A DNA stretch of 64,000 nucleotides from Salibacterium salarium (GCF_030813635.1 NZ_JAUSUM010000002.1:558001-622000); one strand, 5' to 3'. Shown: positions 7,479 to 15,586, counted from the first letter of the stretch. Notes: generated by a model not told the origin, from the sequence alone. Numbers and translations are program-made.

Positions 7479-9080
7479 ATGTTAACCTGCCAAAATGTTG
7501 AACTCCGTTTTGGAGATAAAAAATTATTTGAAGATGTGAATATTAAATTCACTCCTGGTAATTGTTACGGTTTGATTGGCGCTAATGGCGCAGGAAAATC
7601 AACCTTTTTGAAGATTTTATCCGGCGAAATTGATTCGCAAAGTGGTCACGTTAGTATAGAAAAAGGCCGACGCCTTGCTGTTTTAAAACAAGATCATTTC
7701 GCTTATGAATCCGAACGTGTGATGGATGTTGTTATTATGGGGCACAGTCGTCTCTTTGACGTAATGAAGGAGAAAGACGCTATTTATATGAAGCCGGATT
7801 TCTCGGACGAAGATGGTATGAAAGCGGCAGAATTAGAAGCTGAGTTTGCAGAATTAGGCGGATATGAAGCAGAAACAGAAGCGGCACAGCTATTACGCGG
7901 CTTAGGTTTGCAGGAAGAATACCACGACAAGCAAATGTCCGAACTAGCTGGTTCTGAAAAAGTGAAGGTTTTGCTCGCTCAAGCTTTATTTGGCTCACCA
8001 GATATTTTGTTAATGGACGAACCGACAAACAATTTGGATATCGCTGCTGTCCAATGGCTGGAAGAATTTTTGATTAACTTTGAAAATACAGTAATAGTTG
8101 TCTCTCACGATCGTCACTTTTTGAACAAAGTCTGCACACACATCGCTGATGTCGACTTTGGAAAAATTGAGCTTTATGTTGGAAATTACGATTTCTGGTA
8201 TGAGTCCAGTCAACTTGCTCAAAGAATGGCAAAAGAATCTAATAAGAAAAAAGAAGAACAAATTAAAGAATTAAAAGAGTTTATTGCCAGATTTAGTGCC
8301 AATGCTTCGAAGTCAAAACAAGCCACCTCTCGGAAAAAAACGCTTGATAACATTACACTAGACGATATCAAGCCTTCTTCTAGACGTTATCCGTTTATTC
8401 AATTTAAACCAGAACGTGAATTGGGTAAAGACTTATTAACGGTCGAAGGACTTACAAAAACGATTAACGGTGTAAAAGTACTCGACAATGTCAGTTTTGT
8501 ACTTGGCAGCGGGGATAAAGTCGCTTTCGTTGGTGATCAAGAAATAGCTAAAACGACGTTATTTAAAATAATTACAGGGGAAATGGAACCTGACAGCGGA
8601 ACGTATAAATGGGGACTTACCACTTCTCTTTCCTATTTTCCAAAAGATAATTCCGCATATTTTGACGATGTAAATATGAACTTAGTGGAATGGTTACGTC
8701 AATATTCTCCTAATGATCAAACAGAAACGTTTATACGAAGTTTTCTTGGGAGAATGCTTTTCTCCGGCGAAGAAGTATTTAAAAAAGCGAGCGTATTGTC
8801 CGGTGGAGAAAAGGTACGTTGCATGCTCTCTAAAATGATGTTAAGCGGCGCCAATGTATTAATATTAGACGAACCAACGAACCACTTGGATCTAGAATCA
8901 ATTACTTCATTGAACAATGGGCTTATTAACTTCTCAGGATCATTACTGTTTTCTTCACATGACCACGAGTTTATTCAAACAATCGCAAACCGCATTATTG
9001 AATTTACTTCAGATGGCTTCATCGACAAGCAAATCACATATGATGAATATATCGAAGAACAAAAACTTCAAAAAAAATAA
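7479..9080 (+). CDS. ABC-F family ATPase (YkpA/YbiT type)
   Basis: This is a soluble protein with two ATPase domains and no membrane helices. Domain 1 has Walker A GANGAGKST (about 34-42), a degenerate signature LAGSEKVKVL, Walker B ILLMDEPTNNLD and HDRHFL. A charged linker (about 240-310) contains SANASKSKQATSRKK. Domain 2 has a degenerate Walker A (GDQEIAKTTL), signature VLSGGEKVRCML and ILILDEPTNHLD-type Walker B. The 533-aa length fits the YkpA subgroup. Relatives act on the ribosome or have unknown housekeeping roles, so resistance should not be assumed. ATG 7479 is chosen because AAAGGA lies 9 nt upstream and the family begins at this point; ATG 7473 is only 3 nt from that site. Confidence 0.87.
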   Translation: MLTCQNVELRFGDKKLFEDVNIKFTPGNCYGLIGANGAGKSTFLKILSGEIDSQSGHVSIEKGRRLAVLKQDHFAYESERVMDVVIMGHSRLFDVMKEKDAIYMKPDFSDEDGMKAAELEAEFAELGGYEAETEAAQLLRGLGLQEEYHDKQMSELAGSEKVKVLLAQALFGSPDILLMDEPTNNLDIAAVQWLEEFLINFENTVIVVSHDRHFLNKVCTHIADVDFGKIELYVGNYDFWYESSQLAQRMAKESNKKKEEQIKELKEFIARFSANASKSKQATSRKKTLDNITLDDIKPSSRRYPFIQFKPERELGKDLLTVEGLTKTINGVKVLDNVSFVLGSGDKVAFVGDQEIAKTTLFKIITGEMEPDSGTYKWGLTTSLSYFPKDNSAYFDDVNMNLVEWLRQYSPNDQTETFIRSFLGRMLFSGEEVFKKASVLSGGEKVRCMLSKMMLSGANVLILDEPTNHLDLESITSLNNGLINFSGSLLFSSHDHEFIQTIANRIIEFTSDGFIDKQITYDEYIEEQKLQKK

Positions 9081-9090
9081 TACCGTTTCA

Positions 9091-9129
9091 AAAAAGCAGG
9101 CTACCTTCCAAGAGGACAGCCTGCTTTTT
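9091..9129. terminator. Bidirectional terminator between ABC-F and protease genes
   Basis: A perfect 12-bp stem, AAAAAGCAGGCT (9091-9102) and AGCCTGCTTTTT (9118-9129), lies between the two convergent genes. Its right arm ends where the protease stop codon begins. Confidence 0.9.
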
Positions 9130-9953
9130 CATTCGTTGAAATCATCAAGAAATGTATGAACATCCTCTATCGAAACAGCTAAACCGATAGATTCCCGATT
9201 AGAATCAGTTAATGTTCGTTTTGCATAAACAACCCCAGTTACCTCACCTTTTTCTGTGATAATCGGGCTTCCACTATTTCCTTTATAAATAGGAGCGGAT
9301 ATACCTAATTCATCCCCACCTGTCTCTTCTGTACCTAACACCCTTCCCTCATTAGCAATCTTAGTAAAGGAAAGCGGATTTCCAATGACATAAATGTGTT
9401 TATTTTCGTCTGAAGTATTTTTTCGCAAAGACAAAGAGTTGAATCCATCTCCTTCTACATCAAGCAAAGCTAAATCTTTCTCTTCATCACTTTTTATTAA
9501 TTCTGCCTCATACACTTCCCCATTTTCTGCACTGACTCCGATTGAATCTTGATTCTCAATAACGTGATGATTAGTTAAGACTAGCCCATTTTCTTTGATA
9601 AAAAAACCAGTTCCCTGCGAACGTAAATATTTTCCTTCTCCTTCAATTGTAACGACAGATTCTTTCCATTCTTGAACATCTTCATCTTGTGAAAGTTTAT
9701 AAGATGTTTTCAAAAATTCAATAGCATCAAGACGAAATGTATCAAATAAAACAGCCGATGTTTGAAAGACGAGCGCCACTGCTATAACAACTGCTACGAT
9801 TCGAATCCCCAAACGCTTTTTTTGTTTTTTCTTTTTCTCTTTCGGATTTCTTCTTGGTTCAGCTTCTAATGCTTGCTGAAATTCTTCATAAGAAAGCTCT
9901 TCATATTCTTCGTCATACATATCATCTAGTTTGTTTTTATCCTTACGTCGCAT
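9129..9953 (-). CDS. Membrane-anchored trypsin-like (S1C) serine protease
   Basis: The 274-aa product has an acidic cytoplasmic tail (1-32), a Lys/Arg-rich stop (33-49), one transmembrane helix (about 50-70) and an external chymotrypsin-fold domain. The catalytic triad is visible: His130 in LTNHHV, Asp160 in DLALLDV and Ser227 in GNSGSP. It ends shortly after the protease domain, so unlike typical HtrA it has no PDZ domain. It probably degrades or senses misfolded proteins outside the membrane; substrates are unknown. AAAGGGG lies 9 nt upstream of the ATG. It appears monocistronic and shares a terminator with the convergent ABC-F gene. Confidence 0.85.
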   Translation of the reverse strand: MRRKDKNKLDDMYDEEYEELSYEEFQQALEAEPRRNPKEKKKKQKKRLGIRIVAVVIAVALVFQTSAVLFDTFRLDAIEFLKTSYKLSQDEDVQEWKESVVTIEGEGKYLRSQGTGFFIKENGLVLTNHHVIENQDSIGVSAENGEVYEAELIKSDEEKDLALLDVEGDGFNSLSLRKNTSDENKHIYVIGNPLSFTKIANEGRVLGTEETGGDELGISAPIYKGNSGSPIITEKGEVTGVVYAKRTLTDSNRESIGLAVSIEDVHTFLDDFNE

Positions 9954-10272
9954 TCCAATAAACCCCTTTGTATCACATGACCATTATATACTCAACTATA
10001 CTATATAATAGCGTTGTTTCGAAAAATTTATATATACCAACACAACATTTTATGAAAAATAATATATTAATATAAAAAGACGACTGCACCAAAATGAAAT
10101 CCGTGCACTCCAGAAGGACATTTTTTATTCTGTACCACCAGGTCCATATAATACAGACATAAGAATAGCACAAGTGGGCCTCCAAACGGCTGGACGTTGA
10201 AGCAGGATCCCGCAAACGCCAAAATTTTAGATATTAAAAAACTATCTGCCTAATATAGCAGATAGCTTCCAT
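9954..10272. other. Intergenic region with a GC-richer island and a terminator
   Basis: About 10081-10220 is noticeably richer in G and C than the flanking AT-rich DNA and holds no convincing gene. All three forward frames carry short open stretches. One around 10170-10230 reads PPNGWTLKQDPANAKIL, faintly like part of a large serine recombinase, but it has no start and is too short to trust. TGCAC (10085-10089) can pair with GTGCA (10103-10107). The island could be a decayed gene fragment or a small RNA. The right end is the terminator of the next gene. Confidence 0.3.
10235..10265 (-). terminator. Terminator of the 10273-10662 gene
   Basis: CTATCTGC (10242-10249) pairs with GCAGATAG (10258-10265). 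Read leftward, six T residues follow. Confidence 0.85.
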
Positions 10273-10662
10273 TCAACCTTTTTTTATGTTTGGAAATGAT
10301 TGATCAAATTCTTTTAGCACGTAAACTATAATCGGAAAGTTTTTTCCCCAATCACCTGCTTTATTACGAATAGAAGATACAATGTCAATAGCTGTCTCGT
10401 TGGGACCAACTTGAACAATTGTCATAATGACGTCAAAGCGGTCTTTCCCATTAGTCGCTTCAACGAACACTTCCCCTCTCTCTTCATCCGCTTTAATAAG
10501 TTTATTAATATTACCGCTTTCATTTTCGAGTTGCTTCGCCTTTCTAAAAACACGTGTGAAGCTTGCTCCATAATATCTAGTCTTTAAATCAGGATGCTTA
10601 GCATGATCAGATGTTTCTTCTCTCGGTTTCATCACACGGCTTATTTTGTACCAAAAACTCAT
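10273..10662 (-). CDS. Conserved hypothetical cytosolic protein
   Basis: The 129-aa product has no signal peptide or membrane helix. It starts MSFWYKISRVMKPREE; a middle region reads LKTRYYGASFTRVFRKAKQL, and the C-terminal half (about 55-125) alternates hydrophobic residues like a beta-rich domain (GEVFVEATNGKDRFDVIMTIVQV). ATG 10662 is chosen because AAAAAGG lies 9 nt upstream; TTG 10671 and ATG 10668 are too close to it. I do not recognise a characterised family. It is followed by a good terminator and appears to be a single-gene unit. Confidence 0.7.
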   Translation of the reverse strand: MSFWYKISRVMKPREETSDHAKHPDLKTRYYGASFTRVFRKAKQLENESGNINKLIKADEERGEVFVEATNGKDRFDVIMTIVQVGPNETAIDIVSSIRNKAGDWGKNFPIIVYVLKEFDQSFPNIKKG

Positions 10663-10741
10663 ATACATCAACCTTTTTCTCTTTACTATCTAGTATACTT
10701 TTATTTGGACAAAACATCTAGTATTTTCACGAATGAAACCA

Positions 10742-10945
10742 CTATATTTCTTCAAAATAATCCTTTTTAAAACCACCAATTTTGCCTGTATCATCTATAA
10801 TAAAATAAAATTCCTCGGTTTCATTTTTCACATCATATATCTGTTCCGGTGTTAATACATTATCTACTTTATATTTTTCTGCATTAGCATGTACACATTT
10901 TAACTGTTTTATCGTCTCAGAGGTTGTCCATGTCTTATGAATCAT
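10742..10945 (-). CDS. Small DUF6501-like protein
   Basis: The 67-aa product begins MIHKTWTTSETIKQLKCVH and contains NVLTPEQIYDVKNETEEFYFIIDDTGKIGGF. I associate this pattern with the small DUF6501 family of Bacillales; function is unknown. The ATG at 10945 has better spacing from GGGG than the GTG at 10951. It ends 80 nt upstream of the 10273-10662 gene and starts 19 nt after the stop of the GNAT gene on the same strand, so it may be co-transcribed with that gene. Confidence 0.7.
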   Translation of the reverse strand: MIHKTWTTSETIKQLKCVHANAEKYKVDNVLTPEQIYDVKNETEEFYFIIDDTGKIGGFKKDYFEEI

Positions 10946-10963
10946 TCTCACTCGACCCCTTCT

Positions 10964-11386
10964 TTACAATTTTTTGAAATATACATAGCTTTTCTTTCCA
11001 TAATTCATTTTGTTCTCATAAAAGGAGTGCGCCTGTTTACGACTAAGTCCAGAAGATAATACGACTTTCGAGGCACCTTGTCGTTTTGCGAAGCGTTCAA
11101 TTTCGACAAGAGCTTTTTTTCCGTTCCCTTGAGAGCGTTTCGTTTCATCAGTAACTAAATCATCTAACCATAGATGGTATCCGTCATACAAATTTTCCTG
11201 AAATTTCAACCCTGCTATCATCACATATTGTCCGTCATCATCTATCCACGCAAAAAGTTGATAACCATCATTCTGACGCATTCTCTCAAGCGCTTCTAAA
11301 AAATGTTCTTCCTCTAGATAAGGGCGCAGTTGCTTCATAATAAAGAAAGCATTCCTAAATTCTATATCCGTTTTTAGTTCCTTCAC
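10964..11386 (-). CDS. GNAT-family N-acetyltransferase
   Basis: The 140-aa product has the GNAT fold. Motif A is visible as LWLDDLVTDETKRSQGNGKKALVEIERFAK (about 76-105), containing the acetyl-CoA-binding RSQGNGKKA (R/Q-x-x-G-x-G/A), followed by the C-terminal SGLSRKQAHSFYENKMNY segment. The GTG at 11386 is preferred because GGAGG lies 10 nt upstream; a longer reading frame to 11464 runs through a terminator hairpin. The substrate is unknown. It sits just downstream of the nupC terminator on the same strand. Confidence 0.85.
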   Translation of the reverse strand: MKELKTDIEFRNAFFIMKQLRPYLEEEHFLEALERMRQNDGYQLFAWIDDDGQYVMIAGLKFQENLYDGYHLWLDDLVTDETKRSQGNGKKALVEIERFAKRQGASKVVLSSGLSRKQAHSFYENKMNYGKKSYVYFKKL

Positions 11387-11451
11387 CCTTCTTCTACCTC
11401 CCTGCAGCATCTTGTAAATCATATCAAGAAGTGTCCAGCTTCGCAACAATG

Positions 11452-11489
11452 AAAAAGACAGCACCTTCTCTTACAGATGCTGTCTTTTT
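11452..11489 (-). terminator. Terminator of the nucleoside transporter gene
   Basis: A perfect 12-bp stem, AAAAAGACAGCA (11452-11463) and TGCTGTCTTTTT (11478-11489), encloses a 14-nt loop. It lies 6 nt beyond the transporter stop and works in either direction. Confidence 0.9.
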
Positions 11490-11495
11490 CTACTT

Positions 11496-12710
11496 TTAAA
11501 CAAACATTCCTGCTATAGCAGCGCTAAGGAGAGAAGCAAGCGCACCAGCGATAACTGTTCGTATACCGAGTTGTGCTAACTCTTTTCTTCGTTCAGGTAC
11601 AAGTGAACCGAAGCCACCTAGAATAATTGCCATCGATGATAAATTAGCAAAACCACAAAGTGCAAAAGTGATTACAGTTTGGGATTTTTCTGTAAATGAA
11701 TCGATTTCTGGAGCAAAAGCAGCATAAGCTACGAATTCATTGACAACCAGTTTTTGGCCGATAAAGCTTCCTGCCTGCAATGCTTCCACCCATGGAACAC
11801 CAATCATAAATGCGACTGGAGCAAAAATGTACCCTAATATAAGTTCTAATGACAATTCATCAAAACCGAACCATCCTCCAACTAATCCAAACAAAGAATT
11901 AATAACAGCGATTAAGCCGATAAAGGCGAGTAACATCGCACCGACATTAATTGCTAATTGAACCCCGGTGGAGGCACCCTTTGCGGCTGCATCGATTACG
12001 TTTTGTGAATCTGTATCCTTCTCCATTTTAATTGAATCACTTGTCGTGGATACCTCTGTTTCGGGCAGCATCATTTTTGCCATAATCAAACCTGCAGGAG
12101 CTGCCATAAAACTAGCTGCGAGCAAATATTGTAAAGGGATACCTAGTTGTGAATATCCAACTAATACCGAACCAGCAACAGAAGCAAGTCCTCCCGTCAT
12201 AACAGCGAATAATTCTGACTTGGTCATATCAGCTAAATAAGGACGTACCACAAGCGGAGCTTCGGTTTGTCCAACAAATATATTGGCTGCTGCTGACATA
12301 GATTCCGCTTTACTTGTACCAAGCACATAAGATAAAAAACCACCAATGATTTTTATCAACCATTGCATGATACCGATATAATATAAAACAGCAATTAGAG
12401 AAGAAAAGAAAATGATAATCGGGAGCACTTCAAAAGCAAAGACGCTTTGTACCCCTTCAAGATCGAGCAAATCACCGACAAGGAAATTAATTCCCTCATT
12501 GGCATTGTCAATGATTGCTTGTACGCCGACTGTTAACCCTTGGAGCATATCACGGCCGAATTCCCATTCCAATACGATGAATGCAAATAAAATTTGAAAA
12601 GCTAATCCTCCCAAAATAGTACGAGGATTAATTGATTTTTTTCGACTTGAAAGTAAAAAAGCCAAAAACAAAACAAATGCTATCCCCATTAAACCCCAAA
12701 GCAAATTCAT
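11496..12710 (-). CDS. nupC: Concentrative nucleoside transporter (CNT, NupC family)
   Basis: The 404-aa product is a multi-helix membrane protein of the CNT family, importing nucleosides with H+ or Na+. Characteristic segments are NIFVGQTEAPLVVRPYL (about 145-160), MTGGLASVAGSVLVGYSQLG, AAPAGLIMAKMMLPET, and the C-terminal NEFVAYAAFAP and FALCGFANLSSMAIILGG. The ATG at 12710 (MNLLWGLMG) has AAGGGG upstream and matches the family start; the longer frame to 12866 adds 52 residues unlike the family. A weak cre-like sequence (AGAAAACGCTTAAT, 12748-12761) upstream would fit carbon catabolite control. A strong terminator follows. Confidence 0.9.
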   Translation of the reverse strand: MNLLWGLMGIAFVLFLAFLLSSRKKSINPRTILGGLAFQILFAFIVLEWEFGRDMLQGLTVGVQAIIDNANEGINFLVGDLLDLEGVQSVFAFEVLPIIIFFSSLIAVLYYIGIMQWLIKIIGGFLSYVLGTSKAESMSAAANIFVGQTEAPLVVRPYLADMTKSELFAVMTGGLASVAGSVLVGYSQLGIPLQYLLAASFMAAPAGLIMAKMMLPETEVSTTSDSIKMEKDTDSQNVIDAAAKGASTGVQLAINVGAMLLAFIGLIAVINSLFGLVGGWFGFDELSLELILGYIFAPVAFMIGVPWVEALQAGSFIGQKLVVNEFVAYAAFAPEIDSFTEKSQTVITFALCGFANLSSMAIILGGFGSLVPERRKELAQLGIRTVIAGALASLLSAAIAGMFV

Positions 12711-12747
12711 GACTGCACCCCTTTTTTTAAAATTGTCCAATGTAAAA

Positions 12748-12761
12748 AGAAAACGCTTAAT
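12748..12761. promoter_or_regulatory. Weak cre-like (CcpA) site upstream of nupC
   Basis: AGAAAACGCTTAAT matches TGAAAACGCTTTCA at 10 of 14 positions, including the central AACGCTT, about 40 nt upstream of the ATG. Outer positions are poor. Confidence 0.3.
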
Positions 12762-12871
12762 AACTGTGAGAAAAGGACATTGATAACTTATCAAATAAAA
12801 TAGGAAAAGTAAATAATATTTAGAAAATATTATAGAAGAAAATCTTTCAATTCTATCTGATGTCAAAATAA

Positions 12872-12897
12872 AAACCCTCCCATTATATGGAGGGTTT
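12872..12897 (-). terminator. Terminator of the 12913-13401 gene
   Basis: AAACCCTCC (12872-12880) and GGAGGGTTT (12889-12897) form a 9-bp perfect stem with an 8-nt loop. Read leftward, a T-rich tract follows. Confidence 0.85.
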
Positions 12898-12912
12898 GTT
12901 CAGCAGGTCTTG

Positions 12913-13401
12913 TTATTCTACACTTAAACGTAAATCTGGGAGATGATTTAAAATAAACTGAGATTTATCAGAGTCAGCTTTCACAGCAAATTGCCGATAA
13001 TACTTTAATGCCGTTTCAAAATGAGCCGGCATGCTCTCATATTCATCAAGTACCTTGTCAAACGCATTGTAAGCTAACATTAAAGAGGCTACTAAATCCG
13101 TAAACGGCATAATATACGTATTGGAATCATGATGCGGAGCAGTACAAAGTGTCATTTGCTCAACTTGTTCATCAAAAAAAGCTGATGCTTCTTCTATATA
13201 AGGACGATATAACGGGTTAACATTTTTAGAAGCATCTTCAAAAAATGTACGCCACTCACGGCAAAAACTGATTAAATAAGGTAAATCATTTTTCAAGACC
13301 GTAAGATCAAATCCTGCTTGTTTTATACGATCCATGCTCATAGGCTCTAATGTTTCTTGATTCGTTCCCAGATAGAAAAATTTACGACGATACGCTTTCA
13401 T
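12913..13401 (-). CDS. Hypothetical soluble helical protein
   Basis: The 162-aa product has no signal peptide or membrane helix and is predicted mostly helical from its pattern. Notable stretches are FCREWRTFFEDASKNV (about 46-61), a single Cys-His-His patch TLCTAPHHDSN (about 83-93), and AYNAFDKVLDEYESMPAHFE. I do not recognise the family. It stands alone between its own terminator and a 204-bp spacer, at ordinary base composition, so it looks like a genuine native gene. Confidence 0.65.
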   Translation of the reverse strand: MKAYRRKFFYLGTNQETLEPMSMDRIKQAGFDLTVLKNDLPYLISFCREWRTFFEDASKNVNPLYRPYIEEASAFFDEQVEQMTLCTAPHHDSNTYIMPFTDLVASLMLAYNAFDKVLDEYESMPAHFETALKYYRQFAVKADSDKSQFILNHLPDLRLSVE

Positions 13402-13549
13402 TCCGCACCCCGTCTTTCAGTTATTTGTCTAAATTTAAAGTTTAGGTAATTGTAACATGTATAAAAAGAGTTTCCTACTCCTTTGTAAAAAAAACACGCA
13501 TGAATCTGCTGTAAATATTTGAGAATATTATTTTAAAATAAAACTTTTT

Positions 13550-13582
13550 CAAAAATAAAGCGCACCCGGAAAGGGTGACGCC
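13550..13582 (-). terminator. Terminator of the 13606-14040 gene
   Basis: GCGCACCC (13560-13567) pairs with GGGTG-a-CGC (13573-13581) around a GGAAA loop with one bulge. Read leftward, TTTATTTTT follows. Confidence 0.8.
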
Positions 13583-13605
13583 TGTGTGGTTCGTATTATT
13601 TTAAA

Positions 13606-14040
13606 TTATAAGCAGGCCAAACGTCTAACATCACTGACAAATTCCATAATTTCACTATTGCGAAAGGCAATATTTTTTAACTCTGTCGTATAAAGATAAA
13701 TAACAACTGTATCTCTATCCCTATTATCAATAACTCCAACAGAGCTTATGTGATTGTCCGTTTCCACAACAGGAAGATCCAATCGACCACTAACTTCTTC
13801 TGCGTCAATTTTTCCTCTTGGTACATCTAAAACCAATTTAAGATGATCTTCCATATCATCACATATCATGCCCCAACGTTTTCCGAACCACGCACGACAT
13901 CCCGTCATACTAACCAGTGTATAACCATAAGGAGGCGTAGGTACAAATTTTGTACTTGCCCATCCTCTAAGCTCCATTGCACTGCAGAGCTCTTTTGCTT
14001 TCGTATTAACCAGTGTTTCTTGATTTTCTTTAACAGGCAT
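13606..14040 (-). CDS. Hypothetical soluble protein
   Basis: The 144-aa product is soluble, with alternating hydrophobic residues in its second half suggesting beta strands: DHLKLVLDVPRGKID, then DTVVIYLYTTELKNIAF, ending EFVSDVRRLACL. The first half holds KFVPTPPYGYTLVSMTGCRAWFGKRWGMICDDM. I do not recognise the family. The ATG has a GGAGGGA site 7 nt upstream. A 19-bp palindrome (14112-14130) and a repeated half-site (14058-14067) upstream suggest specific regulation. It is a single-gene unit with its own terminator. Confidence 0.65.
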   Translation of the reverse strand: MPVKENQETLVNTKAKELCSAMELRGWASTKFVPTPPYGYTLVSMTGCRAWFGKRWGMICDDMEDHLKLVLDVPRGKIDAEEVSGRLDLPVVETDNHISSVGVIDNRDRDTVVIYLYTTELKNIAFRNSEIMEFVSDVRRLACL

Positions 14041-14375
14041 ATAATCCCTCCTTAAAAATTACACCGTCTTATAAACCACTCCTCTACGATAATGTAGAAA
14101 ATATTCTAAACATTACACCGTAAGTGTAATATACCATAAAAACAGGCGGATGTCGAACAATTGAAGAAAAATTCTAACTTTTGTCACAGATTAAATCATC
14201 AATCGATTATTTATACTGTTCACTTATAAATGTAAGAGAATTTCTATGGAAGATTTTTGATTTAATTGTTTTAAGATGTTATCTGCCAATAATACAATTC
14301 CCTTTTTCAATAAAAATAAACATTTTTGTTCTGAACTGTTATAATAGTATAAAAGTTCACAGGTGGTGACAGATA
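14041..14375. promoter_or_regulatory. Divergent intergenic region with an operator-like palindrome
   Basis: This separates the leftward 13606 gene from the rightward CHY zinc-finger gene. ATTACAC-cgtaa-GTGTAAT at 14112-14130 is a perfect 7-bp dyad, and its left ten bases (ATTACACCGT) recur exactly at 14058-14067, next to the 13606-gene ribosome binding site. On the plus strand a TATAAT -10 lies at 14340-14345, with no good -35. No reading frame here looks real. Confidence 0.5.
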
Positions 14376-14711
14376 ATGAAACGAGAGATAAATGGCACGA
14401 CAATATATGGCATTGCCCTTGACACAAACAGCCGTTGTTTTCACTATCAACAACCCAACGATATTATATCTATTCGATTTTTCTGTTGCGGTGACTATTA
14501 CTGTTGCTTTAAATGTCATGAAAAACTAGCCCATCATAAAGCAGAACAGTGGCCAAAAGAGATGTTTAATCATAAAGCTATTTTATGTGGTTCTTGCGGC
14601 ACACACATAACAGTACATGACTATTTAGAAAGCGGGTATTTATGCCCTTCATGCAATGCATCGTTTAATCCTGGGTGCCGCAACCATTATCATTTGTATT
14701 TTCAACAATAA
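14376..14711 (+). CDS. CHY-type zinc-finger protein
   Basis: The 111-aa product is dominated by Cys/His pairs in the CHY-zinc-finger arrangement: RCFHY (about 21-25), FFCCGDYYCCFKCHEKLAHH (about 36-55), ILCGSCG, LCPSCNASFNPGCRNHYHLYF. This matches PF05495, which binds several zinc ions. Bacterial members are small stand-alone proteins of unknown function. An AGGTGG site lies 9 nt before the ATG. A zinc-related role fits the nearby convergent ZIP transporter, but that link is inference. Confidence 0.88.
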   Translation: MKREINGTTIYGIALDTNSRCFHYQQPNDIISIRFFCCGDYYCCFKCHEKLAHHKAEQWPKEMFNHKAILCGSCGTHITVHDYLESGYLCPSCNASFNPGCRNHYHLYFQQ

Positions 14712-14716
14712 CTGTT

Positions 14717-14818
14717 TTAAAAAAAATCCATAAAGCTTCTTAGTAATGAAATAAATAATAGAATACCGACAATGACACATATAACAGCTAGTCTTTTTTC
14801 AAGTTTATTATTATCCAT
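14717..14818 (-). CDS. 33-residue single-helix membrane protein
   Basis: A complete small reading frame encodes MDNNKLEKRLAVICVIVGIL and continues to a C-terminal MDFF. A charged N-terminus (residues 1-9) is followed by a helix of about 17 hydrophobic residues and a short tail. AAAGGTG lies 9 nt upstream of its ATG. It starts 24 nt after the ZIP transporter stop on the same strand, so co-transcription is likely. It could be a small partner of the transporter, but no homologue is recognised. Confidence 0.5.
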   Translation of the reverse strand: MDNNKLEKRLAVICVIVGILLFISLLRSFMDFF

Positions 14819-14842
14819 TTAATCGGACACCTTTCTGAATGT

Positions 14843-15586
14843 CTAAAAAAACCAGGTCATAGCTATCATCAATAGCAAGCCACCTGTAAAACTGTAGGTG
14901 GCACTTAATGCATAGCCATCCCCGTGACTTTCTGGTATTAATTCTTTATATACAATGTATATCATTGAACCAGCTGCAAATGCTAATCCAATCGGGACTA
15001 TATTGCTTACGAATGCAGTCATCCAATACCCAGTGAAAGCAGCAATCCATTCCATTAATCCAGTACTAGCAGCAATAAGAAAAGCATTTCTTTTTTTTAT
15101 TCCCTGCTGCACTAAGAAGAATGCAATAATAAATCCTTCAGGTGCATTTTGAACACCAATAGCTAGTGCAATAAGTAAACCTAAACCCTCAACACCGCTG
15201 TTGTAGCTCACTCCAACTGATAGTCCTTCCGGAATATTATGCAATGTAATAGCAGTGATAATTAAGATTGCTGTCCGATCCATTTTTTTATTCTCAAGCA
15301 ATCCCCTGCTTGGACTTCGTTCAATATGTTCATGAGGAATAGTTTGTTCTAATATTGTTAGAACCAGCATCCCCATGGTGATGCCTATAATAACAGACAT
15401 ATATCCACCCAAGTTTAAACTTTCTGGAATTAGCTCAAAAGTTGATGCAGCCATCATCATTCCCGCACTAAAAGCAAGCAGTATATCTTTTGCCTGATGG
15501 GTTGTATTCCTTAGAATAATCGCAGGTATGGCTCCAATCGCTGTTGCAAAAGCGGATAATCCACTGGCTACTATAAATTCCTCCAT
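14843..15586 (-). CDS. ZIP-family divalent metal transporter
   Basis: The 247-aa product has about eight transmembrane helices and the two metal-binding motifs of ZIP proteins: AITLHNIPEGLSVG (about 122-135) in helix 4 and GVQNAPEGFIIAF (about 154-166) in helix 5. The loop before helix 4 carries PHEHIERSP. It probably imports zinc or another divalent ion. ATG 15586 (MEEFIVASG) is chosen because AAGGTG lies 6 nt upstream and the longer frame adds a hydrophilic, non-family extension. A CHY zinc protein is encoded convergently and a tiny membrane protein directly downstream. Confidence 0.9.
   Translation of the reverse strand: MEEFIVASGLSAFATAIGAIPAIILRNTTHQAKDILLAFSAGMMMAASTFELIPESLNLGGYMSVIIGITMGMLVLTILEQTIPHEHIERSPSRGLLENKKMDRTAILIITAITLHNIPEGLSVGVSYNSGVEGLGLLIALAIGVQNAPEGFIIAFFLVQQGIKKRNAFLIAASTGLMEWIAAFTGYWMTAFVSNIVPIGLAFAAGSMIYIVYKELIPESHGDGYALSATYSFTGGLLLMIAMTWFF

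Noticed and set aside
9973-10215. An 80-residue open frame on the minus strand upstream of the serine protease gene.
   Set aside because: No ribosome binding site, and unusual residue mix (many Cys/Trp). The other strand and frames are equally open over the GC-richer part.
10085-10230. Serine recombinase remnant in the GC-richer island.
   Set aside because: Only about 17 residues look suggestive, with no start codon, catalytic Ser or attachment sites, so it was not annotated as a pseudogene.
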